Made by a program: the position numbers and the translations under genes. The notes beneath the pieces are model-generated. The model was not told the origin of the DNA, searched no databases, and saw nothing but the letters and a program-made list of their open reading frames with translations. A stretch of DNA of 64,000 bases from Mesorhizobium loti (GTDB taxonomy: Bacteria > Pseudomonadota > Alphaproteobacteria > Rhizobiales > Rhizobiaceae). Each line of letters opens with the position of its first letter. Within the stretch, counting starts at the first letter, position 1. The stretch is taken from the NCBI GenBank assembly GCA_014189435.1, contig CP050293.1:5647001-5711000 (forward strand), in the 5' to 3' direction. Below are positions 40,695 to 49,570 of this stretch, in pieces.

Positions 40695-42101
40695 ATGGAC
40701 CACCCCAATGCCATGATGACCTCACCTTCGGGCTCGACATCAGCCGAGGCGCAAGCCTTTCTCGACGCCTATCCCGAGATCGAAGCCTTCGATATCGTGC
40801 TGACCGACGCCAATGGCGTCGGCCGTGGCAAGATCGTGCGCCGGCATGAGCTGAAGAGCATTTTCGAGGGCGGCCGCCATATGCCGATCTCGATCCTCGG
40901 CCTCGATATCACCGGCGAGGATGTGCACGAGACCGGACTGATCTGGACCACCGGCGACGGCGACCTCAGGGCCTGGCCGATCCCCGGCACGCTGGTGCCG
41001 CTCTACGGCACGAGCCCGCCGCGCGGCCAATTGCTGATGGCGATGTACATGCTCGACGGTCGGCCGATGTCGTCGGATCCGCGGCTGGCGCTGGCGCGAC
41101 AGGTCGACATCCTGGCAGCCAAGGGTCTCTATCCGGCCGGCGCCTTCGAACTCGAATTCTTCCTGCTGGCCAATGAGCGCGATGCCGACGGCAAGGTGCA
41201 GCCGGCGCGCGCCGTGCTCGATGGCCGCGTCTCGGGCAAGACCGAAGTCTATTCCGTCGACCATCTGCACGGCATGGAGCCGCTGTTCTCCGACATCTAT
41301 GCCGCCGCCAAGGCGCAAGGCATTCCGGCCGAGACCGTCATTTCCGAATATGCGCCCGGCCAGTACGAACTGACGCTGAACTACCGCAAGGACGTGATGC
41401 GGGCGGCCGACGATCTGGTCATGCTGAAGCGGCTGGTGCGGGCGCAGGCGCGCCGCCATGGCGTCACCGCCTGTTTCATGGCCAAGCCGATCGAGAAATA
41501 TGCCGGCTCGGGCATGCATTTCCACGTCTCGCTGCAGGACAAGGCCGGCCGAAACGTCTTTGCCGAAGCCGGCGGCGAGAGCTGGTCGCTGCCGCTGCTG
41601 CAGGGACTTGGCGGCCTGATCCAGACGATGGCGGAATCGATGCTGGTGTTTGCGCCGCACGCCAATTCCTGGCGGCGCTTCGTCTCGCAATCCTATGCGC
41701 CGGTGGCGCCGACCTGGGGCGTCAACAACCGCTCGGTGGCCTTACGCGTGCCAGCGGGGGACGCCAAGAACCGGCGCATCGAGCACCGCCCGTCCGGCGT
41801 CGACGCCAATCCCTATCTGATCGCCGCGACGGTACTCGCCGGCATCATCAAGGGCATGGATGAAGGCCTCGATCCCGGCCCCGAAACGACGGGCAACGGC
41901 TACGAGGCAGCCGTGACGCGCACGACGATGCCGGTCGACTGGCGCGCCGCGATCGAAGCGGCGCGAGCATCCAGCTTCCTGAAAGGCGCTCTCGGCGAGG
42001 ACCTGCATCGCACCTTCGTGGCGATCAAGCAGTCCGAGTACCTGCGCGTGGCGCGCACGGTCAGCGAACTGGACTACCACCTCTATCTGCACGAGGTGTA
42101 G
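40695..42101 (+). CDS. Glutamine-synthetase-family ligase (gamma-glutamyl-amide synthetase-like)
   Basis: 468 residues from the ATG at 40695 (a GTG at 40680 overlaps the aminotransferase stop). It keeps the GS fold: FELEFFLL (metal Glu), EYAPGQYEL, AKPIEKYAGSGMHFHVSLQD (metal His and Glu) and NNRSVALRVP followed by RIEHRPSGVDANPYL. The short N-terminal domain and sequence fit gamma-glutamylputrescine synthetase and related amine ligases rather than ammonia-assimilating GlnA. Together with the aminotransferase it suggests breakdown of an amine via a gamma-glutamyl intermediate. Confidence 0.9.
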   Translation: MDHPNAMMTSPSGSTSAEAQAFLDAYPEIEAFDIVLTDANGVGRGKIVRRHELKSIFEGGRHMPISILGLDITGEDVHETGLIWTTGDGDLRAWPIPGTLVPLYGTSPPRGQLLMAMYMLDGRPMSSDPRLALARQVDILAAKGLYPAGAFELEFFLLANERDADGKVQPARAVLDGRVSGKTEVYSVDHLHGMEPLFSDIYAAAKAQGIPAETVISEYAPGQYELTLNYRKDVMRAADDLVMLKRLVRAQARRHGVTACFMAKPIEKYAGSGMHFHVSLQDKAGRNVFAEAGGESWSLPLLQGLGGLIQTMAESMLVFAPHANSWRRFVSQSYAPVAPTWGVNNRSVALRVPAGDAKNRRIEHRPSGVDANPYLIAATVLAGIIKGMDEGLDPGPETTGNGYEAAVTRTTMPVDWRAAIEAARASSFLKGALGEDLHRTFVAIKQSEYLRVARTVSELDYHLYLHEV

Positions 42102-42191
42102 AGGACAGGTAGCGGGTCGGTTTGAAAACTGCTGTCGCAAAATAGGTGTTCTCAGCGCGGCCCGTATGACAACGCTGAATGGCGGATTAGA

Positions 42192-42485
42192 ATGAACCTT
42201 CACGTGCTAACAGTAGTGGCTCAAGCAGACGGAACCGAAAAATATCCTGATGGCGAACGCCACGCGCTGTTGGTTTATGCAAGTGCCATGAATCTAGCGA
42301 GCGCAATAACTTCAACGCCTGCACATCTGGTTGAGTGTGGTTGGCAGGATGCCGAAGTGCGCGATGCCAGGGAAATTTCCTCCGACGTTTCTGCAATCGT
42401 TGACGACATTTTGCGGAATGCCGCTTCGGCCGCACTCCAGGATGGCTACTCCATTGTCGTCTATGCAACGCCTATCACGGACTGA
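42192..42485 (+). CDS. Small hypothetical protein
   Basis: 97 residues from an ATG with GGCGG upstream. No motif recognised. Composition is noticeably less GC-rich than its neighbours, and synonymous sites include many A/T endings, so it may be a recent arrival. It has mixed alpha/beta character and no signal peptide. It could be a real small gene or a marginal open frame. Confidence 0.5.
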   Translation: MNLHVLTVVAQADGTEKYPDGERHALLVYASAMNLASAITSTPAHLVECGWQDAEVRDAREISSDVSAIVDDILRNAASAALQDGYSIVVYATPITD

Positions 42486-42529
42486 ACCCACAATTTCAAA
42501 CTGACCACTACCACGGCCAGCATCACAGT

Positions 42530-43795
42530 TCAGCGGATCAATATAGCCCTGAGATCGTTGACATTCGTGCCGGTCGGACCAGGCACAAAAAGATCGCCGA
42601 CGGCATTGAAGGCCGTCCAGGCATTGTTGCCGGCCAGCATCGCCTTGGCGTCCACACCGGCCGCGCGCATGCGCGATACGGTCGAACCATCGGCGAAGGC
42701 GCCGGCATTGTCTTCCGAACCGTCGATACCATCGGTGTCGGCGGCCAGCGCATGGATACCTTCCGCGCCGTTGATGCCGATGGCGAAGGCAAGCAGGAAT
42801 TCTGAGTTGCGGCCCCCTTTGCCCTTGGCGCGCAGCGTTACGGTGGTCTCACCGCCGGACAGGATGAGAACCGGCTTTGAAAATGGCCGGTCGCGCGTCG
42901 CCACTTCGCGCGCGATTGCCCCATGGACGCCACCGACTTCGCGCGCTTCGCCTTCGATGGCATCGGACAGGATGACCGCTTCGACGCCTTGCCGTTTCGC
43001 CTCAGCCGCCGCTGCTTCGAGCGAAACGCCGGCCGAGGCGATCAGGTGGACTTCGTTGCGCGAAAAGCGCTTGTCATTCGTGCTTGGTGCATCGGCGGCC
43101 GGCGAATCGATATGCGCCATGACCGAGGCCGGCAGTTTCATGCCGTAAGCAGCAATCGATGCCAGCGCATCCTGCCGGCTGCCGGTATCCGGTACCGTCG
43201 GACCGGAAGCCACCAGCGCCGGATTGTCGCCGGGAATGTCGGAGACGACCAGCGACACCACCTTGGCCGGCCAGGCGGCCGCCGCCAGCCTGCCGCCCTT
43301 GATGGTTGAAAGGTGCTTGCGGATGGTGTTCATCGCCGCGATCGGCGCGCCGGAGGCGAGCAGCGCTTCGTTGACGGCGATCTCGTCGGCGAGCGTCAGG
43401 CTGCCGGCTGGCGACGGCAGCAGCGCCGAGCCGCCACCCGAAATCAGCGCCACGACCAGATCGTCCGCCGTCAGTCCCTGGACCTTGGCGAGCAGGCGCC
43501 GCGAGGCTTCGAGCCCGGCGGCGTCCGGCACCGGATGCGCCGCCTCGATGATCTCGATCCGCTCGCATTTCGCGCCATAGCCGTAACGGGTGACGACCAG
43601 CCCTTCGATGGGGCCGTCCCACACCTTCTCGAACGCCGCCGCCATCTGCGCCGAGCCTTTTCCCGCGCCGATGACGATGGTGCGGCCCTTGGGCTTGGCT
43701 GGCAGATGATCCCGGATGGTTCGTTCCGGATCGGCGGCGGCGACGGCCGCGTTGAAGATTGAGGTCAGGAAGGTCTTGGGATCGAGCACGGTCAT
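42530..43795 (-). CDS. Glycerate 2-kinase (MOFRL family)
   Basis: 421 residues from the ATG at 43795, which overlaps the upstream gene's stop as ATGA. GRTIVIGAGKGSAQMAAAFE, VALISGGGSALLPSPAGSLTL, NTIRKHLSTIKGGRLA and SDIPGDNPALVASGPTVPD are the kinase domain; GGETTVTLRAKGKGGRNSEFLLAFAIG and ADTDGIDGSEDNAGAF are the MOFRL domain. It phosphorylates glycerate to 2-phosphoglycerate (older annotation: hydroxypyruvate reductase). In this context it can complete assimilation of glyoxylate released by the purine pathway. Confidence 0.93.
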   Translation of the reverse strand: MTVLDPKTFLTSIFNAAVAAADPERTIRDHLPAKPKGRTIVIGAGKGSAQMAAAFEKVWDGPIEGLVVTRYGYGAKCERIEIIEAAHPVPDAAGLEASRRLLAKVQGLTADDLVVALISGGGSALLPSPAGSLTLADEIAVNEALLASGAPIAAMNTIRKHLSTIKGGRLAAAAWPAKVVSLVVSDIPGDNPALVASGPTVPDTGSRQDALASIAAYGMKLPASVMAHIDSPAADAPSTNDKRFSRNEVHLIASAGVSLEAAAAEAKRQGVEAVILSDAIEGEAREVGGVHGAIAREVATRDRPFSKPVLILSGGETTVTLRAKGKGGRNSEFLLAFAIGINGAEGIHALAADTDGIDGSEDNAGAFADGSTVSRMRAAGVDAKAMLAGNNAWTAFNAVGDLFVPGPTGTNVNDLRAILIR

Positions 43796-44295
43796 TCGGC
43801 GTCCCGAGGCAGCGTCAGCCCGCGCTTGTCGATGCCCAAATGATCGCACAGCGCATCGACCACGACACCATGATCCTCGCGCTCCGGCAGGCCGGAAACG
43901 GCGATCACACCTATGACACCGGCGCCCCTCACCGTCACCGGAAAGCCGCCGCCGGCCAGCACATAGTCCGATATGTCGAGACCCTCGCCAATCTTGAAGG
44001 TGCGGTCCGGGCGCTGCTGTTCCAGCACCATGCGATAGGTGCTTCTCAGGAACCGTTTGACCACGTTGATCTTGCGCCGCGCCCAGTCGGGATTGGAAGC
44101 GTTCGAGCCCGGCAGCGCGACATAGAACAGCGGCCTATCGAAGGTCCTGATGTCGACGATCACAGGCAGGTTCTCGGCCAACGCCCGATCGCGGATGGCT
44201 GAGCCGATCTTGAAAGCGACGGCCTCGTCGAAGGCGGCGAAGACAAGGGTCTCTTCCTGTCTCTTGATCAGAGCGATGTCGTCAGCAACGGCCAT
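43792..44295 (-). CDS. UPF0303/heme-degrading-domain (GlcG/HbpS-like) protein
   Basis: 167 residues from the ATG at 44295 with GGAGAG upstream. DKFLR-type helices and the VVKRFLRSTYRMVLEQQ and DYVLAGGGFPVTVRGAGVIGVIAVSGLPEREDHGVVVDAL segments match the GlcG/HbpS fold, UPF0303 subgroup. It is translationally coupled to the glycerate kinase gene. The biochemical role is not established; GlcG neighbours are frequent near glycolate and glyoxylate genes. Confidence 0.85.
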   Translation of the reverse strand: MAVADDIALIKRQEETLVFAAFDEAVAFKIGSAIRDRALAENLPVIVDIRTFDRPLFYVALPGSNASNPDWARRKINVVKRFLRSTYRMVLEQQRPDRTFKIGEGLDISDYVLAGGGFPVTVRGAGVIGVIAVSGLPEREDHGVVVDALCDHLGIDKRGLTLPRDAE

Positions 44296-44366
44296 TTTCT
44301 CTCTCCGAAAATCGTCACACGTCGTTTGTACGACAAGCTCCGCCCGGTCAAGCTCCGTCGCCGTGG

Positions 44367-44515
44367 CCCCCTCATCCGGCCGCTGCGCGGCCACCTTCTC
44401 CCCGAGGGGAGAAGAGACGGCACGGGACCTCGACTTCCTCCTCTCCCCTCGGGGAGAGGTCGGATTGCCCCGGATTGCTCTTTGCAATTCGGTTTTGGCA
44501 ATCCGGGTGAGGGGG
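44367..44515. repeat. Palindromic intergenic repeat abutting guaD
   Basis: Terminal arms CCCCCTCATCCGG (44367-44379) and CCGGGTGAGGGGG (44503-44515) differ at one position. Nested hairpins include CTTCTCCCCgagGGGAGAAG and CCGGATTGC...GCAATCCGG. It ends one base before the guaD stop codon and may also act as its 3' structure. Confidence 0.8.
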
Positions 44516-44516
44516 C

Positions 44517-45833
44517 TTACCCGGCGATCATGTCGGTCTTGGCGGGCCGCCCAGCCACGTAAACCTCGCGCACGGTGCGATCGTCGCCCAGCGTTTGCAG
44601 CAGAAACAACTCCTGCGCCAGCGTCTCGACCGTTTCCATCCTGAGCCGCATGGCCGGCGTCGCCCTGGCATCGAGCACGACGATATCGGCATCGCTGCCC
44701 TCGTCCAGCGTGCCGATCTTTTCCACGACCGACAGCGCCTCGGCATTGCCGCGCGTCATCTGCCAGAAGGACTGGAACGGGTTGAGCTTCTCGCCATTCA
44801 GCGCGATCACCTTGTAGCCCTCGTCCATGGTGCGCAGCATCGAATAGTTGGTGCCGCCGCCGACATCGGTGGCGGCGGCGATGCGGATCGGCTTGTCGCG
44901 GCGGCGAAAGCGTTGGTAATCGAACAGGCCGGAACCGAGGAACAGGTTGGAGGTCGGGCAGAACACCGCCACTGAGCCCGAGTCAGAAAGCGCATCCGCC
45001 TCGCGCTCCGACAGATGGATGCAATGGCCAAACAGGCTCTTCTTCCTCAACAAGCCGTAGTGCTCGTAGACGTCGGTGTAGTCACGCGACCAGGGGTAGA
45101 GTTCCTGCGTGAAGGCGATCTCGGCGTGGTTTTCCGACAGATGCGTCTGCATGTGCAGGTCGGGGTGTTCGCGGCACAGCGCGCCGGCCATCTCCATCTG
45201 CTCCGGCGACGAGGTGATGGCGAAGCGCGGCGTGATGGCGTAGTGCTGGCGGCCCTTGCCGTGCCACTGCGCAATCAGCGCCTTGCTGTCGTCATAGCCG
45301 GATTGCGGCGTGTCGAGCACGCCGTCGGGCGCGTTGCGATCCATCATCACCTTGCCGGCGATGTTGAGCATGTTGCGGTCATGCGACTCGGCAAAGAACG
45401 CCTCGGCGGAAGCCTTGTGTACCGAGCAGTAGGCGGCAACCGTCGTGGTGCCATGGCGCACCATTTCGTCGAGGAACAGCCGCGCGATGCGGCGGCCGTG
45501 CTGCGCATTGGCGAACTTCGTCTCTTCCGGAAAAGTGTAGGTGTTCAACCAGTCGAGCAGTTCCGCGCCATAGGAGGCGATGACCTGCATCTGCGGGAAA
45601 TGCGCATGCGCATCGATGAAGCCCGGCAGCAGCAGATGCGGCCGATGGTCGATTTTCTTCGCCGTCTCGCCGGCCTGCTTTTCAACATCGGCATAGGCGC
45701 CGGCGGCAACGATCCTGCCGTCGCGGATCAGCAGGCCGCCATCCTCCTCGTAGCGCCAGGCGGAATGGTCATCGATGGTTTGCGGCCAGCGCACAAAGGA
45801 CAGCGTGCGGCCGCGCAGAAGTGTCGAGCTCAT
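44517..45833 (-). CDS. guaD: Guanine deaminase
   Basis: 438-residue amidohydrolase turning guanine into xanthine and ammonia. The start ATG 45833 lies one base after the puuD stop. The zinc site is visible as LPGFIDAHAHFPQ (HxH), HLSENHAEIAF, FGHCIHLSEREA and the catalytic Asp in AATDVGGGTNYSMLRTM. LDWLNTYTFPEE is a guanine-deaminase signature. The open frame continues upstream into puuD, which I reject as an extension. It feeds xanthine into XdhABC encoded 5-11 kb away. Confidence 0.95.
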   Translation of the reverse strand: MSSTLLRGRTLSFVRWPQTIDDHSAWRYEEDGGLLIRDGRIVAAGAYADVEKQAGETAKKIDHRPHLLLPGFIDAHAHFPQMQVIASYGAELLDWLNTYTFPEETKFANAQHGRRIARLFLDEMVRHGTTTVAAYCSVHKASAEAFFAESHDRNMLNIAGKVMMDRNAPDGVLDTPQSGYDDSKALIAQWHGKGRQHYAITPRFAITSSPEQMEMAGALCREHPDLHMQTHLSENHAEIAFTQELYPWSRDYTDVYEHYGLLRKKSLFGHCIHLSEREADALSDSGSVAVFCPTSNLFLGSGLFDYQRFRRRDKPIRIAAATDVGGGTNYSMLRTMDEGYKVIALNGEKLNPFQSFWQMTRGNAEALSVVEKIGTLDEGSDADIVVLDARATPAMRLRMETVETLAQELFLLQTLGDDRTVREVYVAGRPAKTDMIAG

Positions 45834-45834
45834 G

Positions 45835-47052
45835 CTATTTCCCTGCGCCTTCGAACCAGGCCACCAGCAGCGCCCGCTCCTTGTCGGTGATCTGGGAGAC
45901 GTTGGCGGGCGGCATGGCGTGGCTGCGGCCGGCCTGCAGATAGATTTCCCGGGCGTGGTTGGCGATGTCGGCATCGGTGTCGAGCATCACGCCCTTGGGC
46001 GCATGATAGATGCCCTCATAGACCGGCTCCGCCGCATGGCACATCGAGCAGCGGCCGAGCACGGTGTCGCGCACGGCCGGGAAATGCGCTGACGCGACAT
46101 AGATTTGCGCCGCCGCCGATTCCCTGGGTTCGCCGGTCAGTACCTTCGGCGCGGTCGACAGCCAGATGATGATGATGAACAGGACAAGCGCCGCCATCCA
46201 GGTCCAGGTCGGGTTGCCCTTGCGGGCATGGACCGAGTTGAAATAGTGCCGGATCAGCACGCCGATGATGAACACCAGCGAGGCGATGACCCAGTTGAAC
46301 TCAGTGCCGAACGCCAGGGGATAGTGGTTCGACAGCATCAGGAACAGCACCGGCAGCGTCAGATAATTGTTGTGCAGGGAGCGCTGCTTGGCGATCTTGC
46401 CGTATTTCGGATCAGGCTTGCGGCCAGCGATGAGGTCGGCGACGACGATCTTCTGGTTGGGGATGATGACCATGAAGACATTGGCCGACATGATCGTGGC
46501 GGTGATGGCGCCCAGATGCAGGAAGGCGGCGCGGCCGGTGAACAGGTGCGTCAGCCCCCAGGCGATGAACACCAGCACGCAGTAAAGCACCAGCATCAGG
46601 CCGGTATCGCTTTTTCCCAGCGGTGAGCGGCACAGAAGATCGTAGACCACCCAGCCGACGCCGATGGTCGCCAGCGACAGCAGGATGCCGACCGGCACCG
46701 ACATCGGCAGCACGTTCGGATCGATCAGGAACAGATCGGCTCCGGCATAATAGACAACACACAGCATGGCGAAGCCGGACAGCCAGGTGGCGTAGGATTC
46801 CCATTTGAACCAGGTCAGGTGTTCCGGCATCTCGGCGGGCGCCACCAGATATTTCTGGATGTGGTAGAATCCGCCGCCATGCACCTGCCATTCCTCGCCG
46901 AAGGCGCCGACGGGCATGCCCGGGCGCTGGCGCAGGCCGAGATCGAGCGCGACGAAGTAGAAGGACGAGCCGATCCAGGCGATGCCGGTGACGACATGCA
47001 GCCAGCGCACGGCAAAACTAAGCCAGTCCCAGAAAATCGCGAAATCCATCAT
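45835..47052 (-). CDS. puuD: Membrane-bound urate oxidase with C-terminal cytochrome c domain
   Basis: 405 residues. Eight or so membrane helices form the urate hydroxylase part (FFWDWLSFAVRWLHVVTGIAWIGSSFYF-type opening, GGGFYHIQKYLVAPAEMPEHLTWFKWE, LHNNYLTLPVLFLMLSNHYP). The last 100 residues are a cytochrome c domain with heme motif CSMCH and a downstream Met in SHAMPPANVSQITD. PuuD oxidises urate to 5-hydroxyisourate and passes electrons to the respiratory chain instead of making hydrogen peroxide. It is upstream of guaD in the same operon and divergent from the LysR regulator. Confidence 0.95.
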   Translation of the reverse strand: MMDFAIFWDWLSFAVRWLHVVTGIAWIGSSFYFVALDLGLRQRPGMPVGAFGEEWQVHGGGFYHIQKYLVAPAEMPEHLTWFKWESYATWLSGFAMLCVVYYAGADLFLIDPNVLPMSVPVGILLSLATIGVGWVVYDLLCRSPLGKSDTGLMLVLYCVLVFIAWGLTHLFTGRAAFLHLGAITATIMSANVFMVIIPNQKIVVADLIAGRKPDPKYGKIAKQRSLHNNYLTLPVLFLMLSNHYPLAFGTEFNWVIASLVFIIGVLIRHYFNSVHARKGNPTWTWMAALVLFIIIIWLSTAPKVLTGEPRESAAAQIYVASAHFPAVRDTVLGRCSMCHAAEPVYEGIYHAPKGVMLDTDADIANHAREIYLQAGRSHAMPPANVSQITDKERALLVAWFEGAGK

Positions 47053-47213
47053 TGAAGTCGTCCCTGCCGATCCGGTGACTTTACGGGCTGGAGCGCAAAC
47101 GGAAAGAGGCGAGGTGCACGAGGACTTTCAAAAAAAATGGAAAATACTAGGGTAGTCACACGCAGCAGGATGGGAGCCGCCCGAAGGCGGCCTCAGGAAA
47201 GCCACGGAACCGC

Positions 47214-48134
47214 ATGGCCTATCTCGACAACATCGCCGTTTTCGTTCGCGTCGTCGAACTCGGCAATCTGTCGGCGGCGGGCCGCGACATGCGCATTTCG
47301 CCGGCGGTCGCCTCCAACCGCATCAAGGAGCTGGAGAAGCACCTGGGCGTGCGGCTGTTCAACCGCACCACGCGCCAATTGATGCCGACCGAGCATGGCA
47401 CGGTTTTTTACGGGGGCGCCAAGCAGGTGCTGGAGGCGATCACCGAGGCGGAAGCCGCGGTCTCGGCGCTATCCGGCCAGCCGCGCGGCACCATCCGCGT
47501 CACCGCCCCATTAGGCCTCGGCCGCCGGCTGGTGGCTTCGGGCATTCCCGATTTCCACGACAAGTATCCTGATATCGAGGTTCGGCTCAGGCTCTCGGAC
47601 CACAATGTCGATATCATGAAGGAAGGCATCGACGTCGCCTTCCGGCTCGGCATCATCGAGGATTCCAGCCTCAGGATGCGCGGCATCATGGAATGCGAAC
47701 GCGTGCTGGTGGCGGCGCCGAAATATCTGGAGGCGCGCGGCGAGCCAATTGAGCCGCAGGAGCTGATCGGCAAGAAGCACGACTGCCTGATGCTGCGCTA
47801 TTCCGGCGCGCGCGAATATGTGTGGACGCTGCAGACCCCCACAGGCCCGCAGAAATTCGAAGTGCACGGGCCGTATGACACCGACGATGGCGACGTGCTG
47901 ACCGGCTGGGCGCTGTCGGGGCGCGGCATCATCAACAAGCCGCGCTTCGAGGTCGAGCCGTTCATCCGCGACCAGCGGTTGAAGGTGATCCTGAGCAACA
48001 CGCCGCCGACGCCGGTGCAGTTCGCCGCCGTCTATCCGCACAAGAAGCTGCAGGACCCGAAAGTGCGGCTGCTGCTCGACTTCATGGCCGAGCGCTGCCA
48101 GCGGCTGATCAACGATCTGCTTGCTGGTAAATGA
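47214..48134 (+). CDS. LysR-family regulator, likely of purine catabolism
   Basis: 306 residues with AGGAAAG upstream of the ATG. The N-terminal helix-turn-helix is NLSAAGRDMRISPAVASNRIKELEKHLGVRLFNRTTR, followed by the substrate domain (RGTIRVTAPLGLGRRLVASGIPDF). Its start faces that of puuD across 161 bases, the usual LysR arrangement for a divergent target. The leader includes a GCCGCC-cgaa-GGCGGC hairpin at about 47174-47189. The inducer may be a purine degradation intermediate, by context only. Confidence 0.9.
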   Translation: MAYLDNIAVFVRVVELGNLSAAGRDMRISPAVASNRIKELEKHLGVRLFNRTTRQLMPTEHGTVFYGGAKQVLEAITEAEAAVSALSGQPRGTIRVTAPLGLGRRLVASGIPDFHDKYPDIEVRLRLSDHNVDIMKEGIDVAFRLGIIEDSSLRMRGIMECERVLVAAPKYLEARGEPIEPQELIGKKHDCLMLRYSGAREYVWTLQTPTGPQKFEVHGPYDTDDGDVLTGWALSGRGIINKPRFEVEPFIRDQRLKVILSNTPPTPVQFAAVYPHKKLQDPKVRLLLDFMAERCQRLINDLLAGK

Positions 48135-48595
48135 GGGCCGCCTGCCGCGCGGAAGGCACCGGTCGATGCTTCACGCCTACGTACGAGATTGGCCGAAGCC
48201 TCACCAACTCGTCATCCCTGGGCGAAGCAGGAGCGAAGCTCCGTCGCGGAGACCCTGGGATCCATGCCGCGACCTTCGCCGTGGAGTGCAGCGGAGCAGA
48301 ATTCTGCACCGCTGCAGCGCTCAGGAGTCCCGGCATGGATCCTGGGGTCTGCGCCGCGTCGCTACGCTCCTTGCTTCGCCCCAGGATGACGAAGTGATTG
48401 ATGCCTCGGCCAATCGTCGAGGCATGAGCCGCCAGCGCCAGCACATACGACATGTCCAGACTTTCGCACCCCAGACCTAGCCGGAGACCAGTTGCTGGCC
48501 GGCACGTGACCGGCGGTTGGCCCACCGCCGGCGGTTGCCATCGCCTGATGTGGCGAACATAGTTCCAGCTCCACTTCGTCTCGCAGGGACCACCG
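48135..48595. other. Intergenic region containing a long palindromic repeat
   Basis: 461 bases between the LysR and monooxygenase genes. It consists mainly of the repeat at 48209-48394. After it there is only a GC-rich hairpin near 48509-48530 (CCGGCGGT/ACCGCCGG). No gene is supported. Confidence 0.6.
48209..48394. repeat. Long palindromic intergenic repeat, GTCATCC/GGATGAC family
   Basis: Outer arms GTCATCCCTGGGCGAAGC (48211-48228) and the near-complement ending GGATGAC around 48390, with inner arms GGATCCATGCCG and CGGCATGGATCC. The whole can fold as an interrupted hairpin with a few mismatches. It is a rhizobial-type dispersed element and short open frames on it are spurious. Confidence 0.8.
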
Positions 48596-49570
48596 ATGGA
48601 CAACGGCGCCACAATGCATCTTGCCGTTTCGCTCAACATCGCTGCCGCCAGCGGGCAGGCCATCCTGGACTTCGGCCAGATCAGCAGCTTCGTGCGCAAG
48701 GCGGAAGCGGCGGGCGTGGACATGGTCATCATTTCCGACTCCGCCGATAAGCCATCGAGCAGCCCGTTCGAAGCGACCACGCTGCTGGCCGCTCTCGCGA
48801 CGGTGACCAACAGGATCGGTCTCGTTGCCGGCGCCTCTACGCTCGCGCATCAGCCCTACAACCTGGCGCGCCGGTTTGCTTCGCTCGACATCATCAGCCA
48901 TGGCCGCGTCGGATGGAACGCCACGTTGCGGCAAAACCCGCGCGAGGCCGGAAACTTCAGCCGGCCCGAAGGTTTTTCCGACGATGATTTCCGCCGCCGC
49001 GCCAGGGAGTTCATCAACATCGTACGGGCGCTGTGGATTGGCTGGGGGCGCGACGCGCTGCTGTTCGACAAGGCAGCGGGCCGCTTCCACGATCCGGACA
49101 TGATGCACCCGCTGAACCATGTCGGCGAATTCTTCTCGGTACGCGGGCCGCTCAATGTCGCACGGTCGCCGCAGGACAGGCCGGTGCTCATCATATCCGA
49201 CCCGGCGGAGGCTGATCTTGATCTCGCAAGCGGCGCCGCTGACGTTGTCCTTATCGAGGGACAGCCGTCAGAGGCCTTGAAAGTTGCCGTTGGCGACCTG
49301 AAGCGCCGAGCCGCCGCTATCGGCCGCAAACCGGAGACAGTGAAAGTTCTGGCAACGACATCCGAACCGGGCATCGACAGCCTCCAGGCTTTGCTGGAAT
49401 CGAGTGGCTGTGACGGCTTCAATTTTGTTTTGCCAGCTGATGTCCCGGGACTTCACAGTTTTGCCGACCGCATTTTGCCAGAGCTCCGGCGCCATGGCAT
49501 CACCGGCCAGAGCTATCGCGGCGCGGCGTTGCGCTCGCATCTCGGCCTCGCCGGCGGAGGTGATCAATGA
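48596..49570 (+). CDS. Luciferase-like flavin monooxygenase (LLM class)
   Basis: 324 residues. AEAAGVDMVIISD, TNRIGLVAGASTLAHQPYNLARRFASLDIISHGRVGWN and the DDFRRRAREFINIVRALW helix match the bacterial luciferase fold of the NtaA/SnaA/DszA type. It is shorter than its neighbour, and the segment after residue 200 is divergent (LIISDPAEADLDLASGAADVVLIEG). It overlaps the next LLM gene by four bases (ATGA), so the two are coupled. Substrate unknown. Confidence 0.85.
   Translation: MDNGATMHLAVSLNIAAASGQAILDFGQISSFVRKAEAAGVDMVIISDSADKPSSSPFEATTLLAALATVTNRIGLVAGASTLAHQPYNLARRFASLDIISHGRVGWNATLRQNPREAGNFSRPEGFSDDDFRRRAREFINIVRALWIGWGRDALLFDKAAGRFHDPDMMHPLNHVGEFFSVRGPLNVARSPQDRPVLIISDPAEADLDLASGAADVVLIEGQPSEALKVAVGDLKRRAAAIGRKPETVKVLATTSEPGIDSLQALLESSGCDGFNFVLPADVPGLHSFADRILPELRRHGITGQSYRGAALRSHLGLAGGGDQ

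Noticed and set aside
45834..45974. Upstream extension of guaD
   Set aside because: It lies inside puuD in another frame, and the ATG at 45833 matches the family start.
48160..48480. Several overlapping short ORFs
   Set aside because: All lie on a dispersed palindromic repeat and show no gene-like motif or ribosome-binding site.
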